A DNA stretch of 6,813 bases from Methanobacterium sp. (GTDB taxonomy: Archaea; Methanobacteriota; Methanobacteria; Methanobacteriales; Methanobacteriaceae), in assembly GCA_030539815.1 (NCBI GenBank), contig JAUNXM010000046.1:1-6813 (forward strand), in the 5' to 3' direction. Of the stretch, positions 1 through 5,342 are shown piece after piece. The translations under genes were made by a program, and so were the position numbers. Each line of letters begins with the position of its first letter. Position 1 is the stretch's first letter. Under the pieces are notes generated by a model, which worked only from the letters and a program-made list of their open reading frames with translations, was not told where the DNA came from and searched no databases.

Positions 1-255
1 AGCCCTTTCATATTGACACCTGATGCTAACAATCCGGTGTCCTTCCATTTCTGCAGTTTGCAGAACACCCATCTGGATTAAATCACCAGCCGGCGTAGTT
101 AAATCTTCCCATGACTCCTTTAGTTTGACCTCGGACAAAAAAGATTTCATCTGTTCATCAAACTGACTGGCTGCTTTATCATAATTATTCTGTAACAGTT
201 GAGACACAAATCTCTCTGCTAATGCCTTTAGATTCTCAAAATTTAAAGAACTCAT
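1..255 (-). CDS. DUF3887-domain protein, N-terminal part (runs off left edge)
   Basis: The minus strand is open from an ATG at 255-253 to the window edge, giving 85 residues with no stop; the C-terminus lies outside. It begins [20 protein letters not shown] and continues with a stretch rich in alternating acidic and hydrophobic residues ([20 protein letters not shown], then LKESWEDL, then AGDLIQMG). This pattern of a helix, 'Y-x-A-A-x-x-F-D', and 'L-x-x-x-W-E-D-L' fits DUF3887, a small NTF2-like domain found alone or in front of alpha/beta hydrolases. What the domain binds is not established. There is no signal peptide, so the visible part looks cytoplasmic. The start is supported by AGGGA at 265-261, five bases upstream. 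It is divergent from the methyltransferase gene. Whether a hydrolase domain follows cannot be seen. Family assignment is by pattern recognition only and is moderately secure. Confidence 0.7.
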   Translation of the reverse strand, partial: MSSLNFENLKALAERFVSQLLQNNYDKAASQFDEQMKSFLSEVKLKESWEDLTTPAGDLIQMGVLQTAEMEGHRIVSIRCQYERA

Positions 256-303
256 AAAAATCCCTGATTCCAGTTAAGTTTTTCATTATAAATGATTTTA
301 TCG

Positions 304-311
304 TATATAAC
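304..311 (-). promoter_or_regulatory. Candidate TATA box for the DUF3887 gene
   Basis: Read on the minus strand this is GTTATATAC, a reasonable archaeal TATA element. A start of transcription about 25 bases downstream would fall near 283 and give a leader of about 28 bases with the AGGGA ribosome-binding site in it. A second TATA-like sequence (ATTTATAAT on the minus strand, about 286-294) is closer to the start codon and is an alternative. The rest of the 256-530 spacer holds no ORF or RNA gene that I can support. Confidence 0.35.
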
Positions 312-530
312 TAAAATAGCACCAACTGATATACATAATTCTCTATGATTAGCCATTATTCCCCAATAGTTCCCTATAGTGAGATTGTAGGTTAGCTGGT
401 TCTGGGTTAAATAATGGATGTGCAGTAGATAATCTAATGAACTACATAAAGAAATATGAACAGAATGGCTGGAATAAAGATCTAAAAAATAGGAATGTAA
501 GTATCTTTCGAGTATTATGTGGGGGAAAAC

Positions 531-1229
531 ATGAAACCAGAATGGTATTATAACGAAAAACAATCTGGAGTTGATTATTCAAATCCGGAAATAGTCCGGG
601 AATACGATAATCAACACCAGTTCCGTGATTTTGTAGAAGAAACAAAAGGGATAGTTCACAGGTTAAATATTAAACCTAAAGACACAGTCCTAGAGTTTGG
701 TTGTGGAACCGGAGGGATTACCTTAAATTTGGCCAAACACTGTCAGAAGGTTATTGGTGTTGATGTTTCAATGACGATGCTGGACATCCTTAAGAAAAAG
801 GCCATTAAAAGGAATATAACTAATATTAGAACATTTCATGCTGGTTTTTTAAGCTACAATCATGACCCATCTTGTGAAGTGGATAAAATCATCTCTGTAT
901 TAGCATTGCACCATCTTCCTGATTTCTGGAAGTCAGTGGCACTTTTTAAAATGGCTGAGATTTTAAAACCAGGGGGAAAATTGTATCTTTTTGACGTGGT
1001 ATTCACTTTCAAAGTTCAGGATCATCAAAGAGCCCTTGAAGGGATGATAAATGATATGCAGGATCTTGCTGGTGATTCCATGGCCCGTGAAACCATTACT
1101 CATTTAAAAGATGAATTCAGCACTTACGACTGGATTATGAAAGGGCTGTTGGTGAAATCAGGATTTAAAATTGATTCCGTGGAAGTTGGTGGAGATAATA
1201 TAATTGGGTATTTATGTTCCAAAATTTAG
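531..1229 (+). CDS. Class I SAM-dependent methyltransferase
   Basis: A 232-residue soluble methyltransferase with the Rossmann-type fold. Visible motifs: motif I VLEFGCGTGGIT (53-64), which binds S-adenosylmethionine; the acidic end of strand 2 in VIGVDVS (74-80, D78 expected to hold the ribose); motif IV ISVLALHHLPD (121-131); and LKPGGKLYLFD (145-155). The C-terminal part, including STYDWIMKGLLVKSGF, resembles a family of stand-alone methyltransferases of unknown substrate, common in archaea and Clostridia, that begin with MKPEWYYNE. Small-molecule methylation is likely, but the acceptor cannot be read from the sequence. The frame opens at a GTG (519), but ATG 531 is preferred because GGGGG (521-525) then sits five bases upstream as ribosome-binding site, and homologues of this type start at MKPEW. 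It converges on the histidine kinase gene with 60 bases between them. No convincing TATA box was found upstream. Confidence 0.9.
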   Translation: MKPEWYYNEKQSGVDYSNPEIVREYDNQHQFRDFVEETKGIVHRLNIKPKDTVLEFGCGTGGITLNLAKHCQKVIGVDVSMTMLDILKKKAIKRNITNIRTFHAGFLSYNHDPSCEVDKIISVLALHHLPDFWKSVALFKMAEILKPGGKLYLFDVVFTFKVQDHQRALEGMINDMQDLAGDSMARETITHLKDEFSTYDWIMKGLLVKSGFKIDSVEVGGDNIIGYLCSKI

Positions 1230-1289
1230 TTTCCATGATAATAGCGATTTGACTTTACTGAGTTTGATTACTTTAATATGATAAAATAC

Positions 1290-3203
1290 CTATAAGCGGG
1301 CCCTATATCGGAGTTCCTGGAATATGATGGTGAATGATGTTCCACGGGACCTATCCATATGTATTGTGCCATCTAACTGTTTTACCAGGCTGGTAACCAA
1401 CTGAAAACCTAAAGTTTCCATAGTGCCCAGATTAATATCGCCAGGTACCCCCACTCCATCATCAGATACTATTAAAATAAAATTTTCTCCTTCTGTTTTG
1501 AATTCAATGGTAATTGTACCAGACATATCATCGGGAAATGCATATTTAAAACTATTGGTTACCAGTTCATTCAATATCAAACCACAAGGAATGGCTGTGT
1601 CCAGGCCTATTTTAACCTCTTCTATGTTGAACACAGTTTTAATTTTCCCTAATTTTTGATCATAGGAGTAAAAAAGGTCTTTAACCAGTTTTTCAGTGTA
1701 TTCTTTAAAATTTATACTCCTTAGATTAGGGGACTGGTAAAGTTTTTCATGAATCATGGCCATAGTTTTTATCCGGTTCTGACTCTCTAACATTATGTTA
1801 ATAGTTTCTTCCTCTTCCACAAACTTTTTCTGGAGATTCAAGAGGCTGGAAACAATTTGCATGTTATTTTTAACCCGGTGGTGAATTTCTCTTAGCAAGA
1901 CTTCCTTTTCATCTAAAGATTCTTTCAGGGCTTTTTCAGCCTTCTTTTTATCAGTAATATCACGGATAAAGGCCCCTACACCAATTTTTTCATCTCCAAG
2001 ATTCACCGGGAACTTCACAGATTCATATACCCCCTCACCCAAAATTTCTTCAGTGACAATCATTTTTTGCACGTTTAAAGTTTTTACATCAGTTTCACGA
2101 CAATTCTGGGCCGATTCAAGGGACATTAACTCAAAATCAGTTTTACCAAGTATTTCATCTTCAGATCTGTTGAAAAACCCTATAATAGCCTGGTTAACCA
2201 TTATGTATCGGAAGTGGTTATCCTTGATATATGCAAAATCTGAGGTGGAGTTGATGAAGGCTCTGTATTTGTCTTCACTTTTAATCAGTTCTTTTTCGGC
2301 CTGAATACGCTGAATGGCAATGGAAGCTTGGTGTACAATGGTTTCAATAACCTCCTTATGTTGGAGGGTTTCTCCTTGAGGGATTTGAATAATCAAACCA
2401 CCGTAAAGATTTTTTTCCCATAAAAAAGCAATGCTGTAAATTTCACCAATATTCACGTATCTTTCAATTAATTCACATACCTTACGAGGTATTTTATTCA
2501 TTACAACCCCGTATATACCATCTTGAGAGCGGACCAGTTCTCCCTCCTGGTGCTTTAATAGTTGTTTTGATTCTATTTCATCAATAGGAAAAGTCAGGGC
2601 CAATGGGTCTATCTTGAATTTTTTTATGACATCTTTGAATTTTTCCATTCCCAAGATATCCACAATTTCAAAGTGTCTTTTATCCGGTGTCAGGGAACTG
2701 ATGGTAATCACCGAATATGGTAAAAGATTTTTAACTGATCTAGCTATTATCTTGAATATTTCCACATCATTTTTCACTTCAAGAAGTTTTAGTAATGTTT
2801 CATTTATGGTTTGGAGTTCCTGATAGTACTGACGCTCTTTTTTTTCAGCAGCACTTATTTCTGTTAAATCCACCATGGATACAATGTCAAAGTTTTCCAT
2901 GGGACGCAAATAAAATCTGAATAATTTTTTTGATCCTGATTGTGATGTGATTTCAGATTCCACAGGAACAATATCTTCCCCAGTTGATTCCGCATTTTTC
3001 CTAAGATTAATCCAATCATTTCTGTTTTTTTCACGGGTGAATTCATCAGGAAAAGCTTTTTCCCACCATGTTTTCATGTTAGGTACTTCATTCAAGCTAT
3101 AACCAGTAGATTCTGTGAATTTATCGTTTAATAGTTCTATGGTTCCATTTTGAGAGTTAACAATACCCATGGGAATCGGCACGGAAGTTATAACTTTCAG
3201 CAA
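1290..3203 (-). CDS. PAS-GAF-PAS histidine kinase, HisKA_2 type, probably cut off from its PocR domain
   Basis: A 637-residue soluble sensor kinase without membrane segments. Order of domains: PAS 1 (about 2-118), GAF (about 138-300), PAS 2 (about 308-418), a coiled linker (KKKAEKALKESLDEKEVLL), the HisKA_2 dimerisation/phosphoacceptor box REIHHRVKNNMQIVSSLL (438-455; H442 the probable phosphorylated residue, H441 next to it), and a HATPase_c domain with N-box N545 and N550, G1 box DDGVGVP (581-587), LGFQLV (598-603) and GTSFTIIF (621-628). All catalytic motifs look intact. The start is odd: the frame opens at TTG directly after an in-frame TAA, no ribosome-binding site precedes this or the next candidates (GTG codon 8, ATG codon 12), and PAS 1 starts at residue 2 without its usual leading helix. 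The PocR ORF lies 33 bases upstream in the same frame. No response regulator is adjacent, so the partner is unknown. Kinase identity is certain; its exact start is not. Confidence 0.93.
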   Translation of the reverse strand: MLKVITSVPIPMGIVNSQNGTIELLNDKFTESTGYSLNEVPNMKTWWEKAFPDEFTREKNRNDWINLRKNAESTGEDIVPVESEITSQSGSKKLFRFYLRPMENFDIVSMVDLTEISAAEKKERQYYQELQTINETLLKLLEVKNDVEIFKIIARSVKNLLPYSVITISSLTPDKRHFEIVDILGMEKFKDVIKKFKIDPLALTFPIDEIESKQLLKHQEGELVRSQDGIYGVVMNKIPRKVCELIERYVNIGEIYSIAFLWEKNLYGGLIIQIPQGETLQHKEVIETIVHQASIAIQRIQAEKELIKSEDKYRAFINSTSDFAYIKDNHFRYIMVNQAIIGFFNRSEDEILGKTDFELMSLESAQNCRETDVKTLNVQKMIVTEEILGEGVYESVKFPVNLGDEKIGVGAFIRDITDKKKAEKALKESLDEKEVLLREIHHRVKNNMQIVSSLLNLQKKFVEEEETINIMLESQNRIKTMAMIHEKLYQSPNLRSINFKEYTEKLVKDLFYSYDQKLGKIKTVFNIEEVKIGLDTAIPCGLILNELVTNSFKYAFPDDMSGTITIEFKTEGENFILIVSDDGVGVPGDINLGTMETLGFQLVTSLVKQLDGTIHMDRSRGTSFTIIFQELRYRARL

Positions 3204-3239
3204 TTATTTAAGAATTTTTTAAATCTCTTCATTTGTTTA
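3204..3239 (-). other. Triple in-frame TAA junction between PocR and kinase ORFs
   Basis: On the minus strand this is 12 codons in the common frame of the upstream and downstream ORFs, with TAA at 3239-3237, 3221-3219 and 3206-3204. Conceptual reading across it gives LL*TNEEI*KILK*LLKVI. Hydrophobic residues fall at heptad a/d spacing (L, I, I, L, V), and all three stops fall at positions that would be exposed. It therefore looks like a linker helix with stops in it, although an AT-rich spacer could imitate this. A short out-of-frame ORF (ATG 3232, 11 codons, TGA 3199-3197) overlaps the kinase TTG and could in principle allow reinitiation. Confidence 0.75.
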
Positions 3240-3839
3240 CAGAAGTATTTTCTCCTTAAACCCCTTTTCACCGATTATTTCAGCTAGTTCCAACTGAAAT
3301 TTCATTACATTATGAATGTAATCCTCATCAAAAACCGGTACTTTCCTTAAAGAATTGATATATTCCTCTGGATGGAATCCAAATTTTTGGGCCTGTTTTC
3401 TGAAGAAATCCTCATTTGGAGGCTTGAAAAAAAACTGGCCAGCGAATACATTGGCTAGGTGTTCACCACCCACGTATACTGGAACTGCCATGTCCACCAA
3501 TCCATTGAGGCAATGATAACAGGAATATTTCCCACCCTCATTTAAATTTCGGGAAAGATGTGTATCGCTTTCCAAACAATTTTTAAGTGTTTTTGGATGC
3601 TTTCTATGAAAATTGATGCAAATATCCTGCCAGCCCGCTGCAACCCAAGTTCCATCAGGACAGGTTAAAATATTACCCTTAGAATCAATCAAAGTAGGAG
3701 TTATACCAGTTAGATCGTGGAATGTTTCCAGTATTTTCCTTATTCTTTCAGGATCTATTAAGTCAAGGAAGGTGAAACTAACCATTTTGTCACTCGTGTA
3801 GAATGTGTTATCTAAGACGTGTGAATCTAATATATCCAT
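3237..3839 (-). CDS. PocR ligand-sensing domain protein
   Basis: A 200-residue soluble protein that is essentially one PocR domain (about 22-185). Family signatures: FTFLDLIDPERIRKILETF, then GITPTLIDSKGNILT, GWQDICINFHRKHP, CLESD, YSCYHCLNGLVDMAVPV, GGEHLANVFAGQFFF and FFRKQAQKFGF. Conserved cysteines C74, C88 and C107 are present, with additional C60 and C110. The domain is named for the PocR regulator of propanediol/cobalamin genes and has been proposed to sense small hydrocarbon derivatives; the ligand here is unknown. In methanogens it normally stands in front of PAS and kinase modules, which here begin 33 bases downstream in the same frame, so this ORF is probably the sensory half of that kinase. 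ATG 3839 has no ribosome-binding site but could be nearly leaderless; ATG 3785 (residue 19) has GAGTGA upstream and starts just before the domain. Residues 60-69 (CPDGTWVAAG) look like an insertion compared with the usual form. Confidence 0.88.
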   Translation of the reverse strand: MDILDSHVLDNTFYTSDKMVSFTFLDLIDPERIRKILETFHDLTGITPTLIDSKGNILTCPDGTWVAAGWQDICINFHRKHPKTLKNCLESDTHLSRNLNEGGKYSCYHCLNGLVDMAVPVYVGGEHLANVFAGQFFFKPPNEDFFRKQAQKFGFHPEEYINSLRKVPVFDEDYIHNVMKFQLELAEIIGEKGFKEKILL

Positions 3840-3861
3840 CTGGATTAATAAGAATTATGAT

Positions 3862-3884
3862 GATTATATCAAAAGTTAAATAAT
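3862..3884 (-). promoter_or_regulatory. Candidate promoter for the PocR / kinase unit
   Basis: Minus-strand TATA-like sequences are GATATAATC (3870-3862) and TATTATTTAAC (3884-3874). The first would start transcription at about 3841, giving a nearly leaderless message for ATG 3839 or a leader of about 56 bases for ATG 3785; the second would start near 3855. Both lie in the short divergent spacer shared with the GyrI-like gene. Confidence 0.35.
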
Positions 3885-3900
3885 ACTTTTCAAACCCTTG

Positions 3901-3919
3901 GAAAAAATTCATTTATATA
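3901..3919 (+). promoter_or_regulatory. Archaeal promoter (BRE plus TATA box) of the GyrI-like gene
   Basis: A purine-rich run GAAAAAA (3901-3907) serves as a likely BRE and is followed by TTTATATA at 3912-3919, a near-consensus archaeal TATA box. Transcription would begin about 25 bases further on, near 3941, giving a leader of roughly 20 bases that carries the ribosome-binding site. It is the clearest promoter in the window. Confidence 0.7.
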
Positions 3920-3947
3920 TCCGTTTACATTTAATCAAAAAGGTATT

Positions 3948-3952
3948 GGGAG
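3948..3952 (+). promoter_or_regulatory. Ribosome-binding site fixing the GyrI-like start
   Basis: GGGAG ends seven bases before ATG 3960 but only one base before the upstream in-frame GTG 3954. This decides for ATG 3960 as start. Confidence 0.6.
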
Positions 3953-3959
3953 TGTGAAC

Positions 3960-4418
3960 ATGGAAATAGAAATTAAAAGGATTCCCCAGCAGCAGATGGC
4001 ATATATACACACGAAAGGTAGTTATGTGCAGATACCAGGAACTCTTGGAAAAGTGGTGGGGTGGCTAATGACCCAGGATGTGGAGATACAGATACCAGTA
4101 TACGGCATGTATTATAACAATCCCATGGAAGTCTCTGAAGAAGAACTGGATTGGGAAGTAGGTGCTGCTTTTGTTGGTGAATTAGTTGGTGAAGGGGATA
4201 TTCAGATAAAAAAAGTGCCTGAACATCAAGTGGTTTCCACCATATTCAAAGGACCATACGGAGATGCTGCCTCAGTTTACATGGACCTGGTTGAATATGC
4301 TCAGAAGGAAGGTTACCAGATTGTGGGACCAGTTCTGGAAAGTTATCTCAACAGCCCAGATGATGTTCCAGAAAGTGAACTTTTAACTGAAGTACAGTTC
4401 CCAGTGGTGAAAGGGTAG
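3960..4418 (+). CDS. GyrI-like small-molecule-binding protein
   Basis: A 152-residue cytoplasmic protein consisting only of a GyrI-like domain, the same fold as the effector-binding domain of AraC/MerR-type regulators (Rob, BmrR), here with no DNA-binding domain. The fold's two SHS2 halves can be seen as an internal repeat: IEIKRIPQQQMAY (3-15) matches IQIKKVPEHQVVS (81-93); PVYGMYYNNPMEV (46-58) matches PVLESYLNSPDDV (124-136); EEELDWEVG matches ESELLTEVQ. E127 lies where the family's central ligand-contacting or catalytic glutamate usually is; the first half has glycine at the matching position. Relatives bind hydrophobic or cationic compounds, and some hydrolyse cyclopropanoid toxins; which applies here is unknown. 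A strong TATA box and GGGAG site precede it, and a poly-T terminator follows, so it is a single-gene transcription unit. It is divergent from the PocR ORF. Confidence 0.88.
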   Translation: MEIEIKRIPQQQMAYIHTKGSYVQIPGTLGKVVGWLMTQDVEIQIPVYGMYYNNPMEVSEEELDWEVGAAFVGELVGEGDIQIKKVPEHQVVSTIFKGPYGDAASVYMDLVEYAQKEGYQIVGPVLESYLNSPDDVPESELLTEVQFPVVKG

Positions 4419-4440
4419 TATCTTTTTTTTAATAAAAAAG
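4419..4440. terminator. Poly-T terminator, possibly bidirectional
   Basis: Immediately after the GyrI-like stop codon comes CTTTTTTTT (4422-4430), then AATAAAAAAG. A run of eight T is a typical archaeal terminator for the plus strand. The A6 run (4434-4439) reads as T6 on the minus strand, so the same site may stop transcripts of the convergent TMEM175 gene about 90 bases past its stop. The two runs also form an imperfect inverted repeat. Confidence 0.6.
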
Positions 4441-4495
4441 GAATTAGTGAATGGATAACGGCCCTACTAATAAAATAAGAGTATTTGATGAGATA

Positions 4496-4515
4496 AGGGA
4501 TTAAAATCCATCCCT
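4496..4515. repeat. Small inverted repeat downstream of the TMEM175 gene
   Basis: AGGGAT (4496-4501) and ATCCCT (4510-4515) are exact reverse complements around an eight-base spacer. An overlapping alternative stem GGATT/AATCC lies within it. It starts 11 bases beyond the TMEM175 stop and could form a hairpin at the 3' end of that message. No T run follows directly on the minus strand, so it is not a classical terminator. Confidence 0.4.
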
Positions 4516-4526
4516 ACACCCATCAA

Positions 4527-5153
4527 TCACTGGATTAATTTTTTAATTATTGGATGGGCCATGTACACCAAATTAGCCCAGGCAAAAACATAATATGACA
4601 ATGCAAGGGCTATTAGGGATAAAAATGGTAAAATCATGCTGGTCCGGGTAACCATTCTCTGGGATGCTTCATCTAAATTTTCATCTATCAATCCCTTACG
4701 TACTGCATAGATCCAGTTAACACAATACAGGACACCGGCAAAGAAAAGGTTCAACTGGAATATTACACTGGCAGTGAAGTAACTGCCAAATTCACCGATT
4801 ATTTCAGTGGAAAATGGAACCAATGCTATGAAAAGTAGCCAACAAACATTGATGGTGATCATGGTGGCGTTGGAACGTTTAATGAAGAAGAACTGCTGGT
4901 GATTTACCCTCCAGAATCCGGCAAGTATCCAGAAACTGAGAGCATACATCAGTATTTTAGGCAAAAGATCCCCTAATTGCTGTTGAAATGCTGCTTCAGT
5001 TAATGCGGAAGATACATCCGGCACCCCAATACTTAAAACCAGAAGGGTCATGGCAATGGCAAATATACCATCTACCAGTGTTTCAATCCGGCTGGTGGTC
5101 ATCCAATTATTTAAATCAGAATAATTTGTCATGAAAATAATAGTTTTTTTCAT
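4527..5153 (-). CDS. TMEM175 / DUF1211-family membrane protein, predicted potassium channel
   Basis: A 208-residue integral membrane protein with about six hydrophobic segments (approximately 25-43, 62-82, 96-114, 126-149, 172-187, 188-199). The signature of the family is in segment 1: RIETLVDGIFAIAMTLLVLS (22-41), followed by a proline. Bacterial and animal TMEM175 proteins form potassium-permeable channels with a hydrophobic filter in segment 1; a single-repeat prokaryotic form like this would assemble as a tetramer. The hallmark R-x3-FSD reads R-x3-LVD here, keeping R22 and D28. Further typical parts are FWRVNHQQFFFIKR (80-93) and the PFSTE loop (113-117). No good ribosome-binding site precedes any candidate start (ATG 5153, ATG 5132, ATG 5102); the longest is given, but ATG 5102, giving MTTSRIETL, resembles the usual family start. 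Channel activity is inferred from family only. Confidence 0.87.
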   Translation of the reverse strand: MKKTIIFMTNYSDLNNWMTTSRIETLVDGIFAIAMTLLVLSIGVPDVSSALTEAAFQQQLGDLLPKILMYALSFWILAGFWRVNHQQFFFIKRSNATMITINVCWLLFIALVPFSTEIIGEFGSYFTASVIFQLNLFFAGVLYCVNWIYAVRKGLIDENLDEASQRMVTRTSMILPFLSLIALALSYYVFAWANLVYMAHPIIKKLIQ

Positions 5154-5168
5154 TTAAGATATAATTAT

Positions 5169-5205
5169 GGGGTTTTAATGTGATGAATATGACTCACTTA
5201 ACCCC
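5169..5205. repeat. Bulged hairpin in the TMEM175 leader
   Basis: GGGG (5169-5172), TTAA (5175-5178) and GTGA (5180-5183) pair in order with CCCC (5202-5205), TTAA (5198-5201) and TCAC (5194-5197), leaving a TT and a T bulge and a ten-base loop. This gives 12 base pairs in 37 bases and ends 15 bases upstream of ATG 5153. It may be a leader RNA structure or a protein-binding inverted repeat; no known riboswitch is recognised. Confidence 0.45.
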
Positions 5206-5211
5206 CTAAAC

Positions 5212-5230
5212 ATCCATTAAATCCATTTAA
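5212..5230. repeat. Short tandem repeat upstream of the TMEM175 gene
   Basis: ATCCATTAA (5212-5220) is followed directly by ATCCATTTAA (5221-5230), the same unit with one extra T. It sits between the candidate TATA box and the leader hairpin, near the predicted start of transcription, so it could be an operator; it may also be chance in AT-rich DNA. Confidence 0.35.
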
Positions 5231-5240
5231 AGCCTTATTT

Positions 5241-5250
5241 TTATATTAAA
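5241..5250 (-). promoter_or_regulatory. Candidate TATA box for the TMEM175 gene
   Basis: The minus strand reads TTTAATATAA here. Transcription starting about 25 bases downstream, near 5220, would give a leader of about 67 bases that includes the 5169-5205 hairpin. A second TATA-like TTATATC (5163-5157) lies nearer the gene and would suit a short leader in front of ATG 5132. The remaining bases of the 5154-5342 spacer show no ORF. Confidence 0.35.
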
Positions 5251-5342
5251 TCATCTTAGGAATGTATAATATTTCATAGATAAATTATTTCAAGTGGAAA
5301 TCACTAAATAATTTTAAATTAGAGACTATTCCCTTTAATATA

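Noticed and set aside
426..436. Short palindrome TAGAT-A-ATCTA in the divergent spacer
   Set aside because: Only five-base arms in AT-rich DNA, with no second copy and no fixed relation to a promoter; not distinguishable from chance.
443..493. Possible TATA boxes for the methyltransferase gene (near 450-456 and 480-490)
   Set aside because: Both are poor matches to the archaeal consensus; spacing allows either, so neither can be supported.
252..563. 103-residue open frame on the minus strand across the 5' part of the methyltransferase and the spacer
   Set aside because: It overlaps the methyltransferase start, has no domain-like pattern and no ribosome-binding site, and its end collides with the start of the DUF3887 gene.
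1230..1289. Search for a terminator between the convergent methyltransferase and kinase genes
   Set aside because: The stretch is AT-rich with scattered TTT groups but has no T run of five or more and no clear hairpin.
2053..2304. Plus-strand open frames inside the kinase gene (also 1423-1659 and 2614-2823)
   Set aside because: They lie opposite well-conserved PAS, GAF and HATPase coding sequence and show no recognisable protein features.
3197..3232. Mini-ORF of 11 codons (ATG 3232) at the PocR/kinase junction as an independent small protein
   Set aside because: Too short and without a ribosome-binding site; kept only as a possible reinitiation element.
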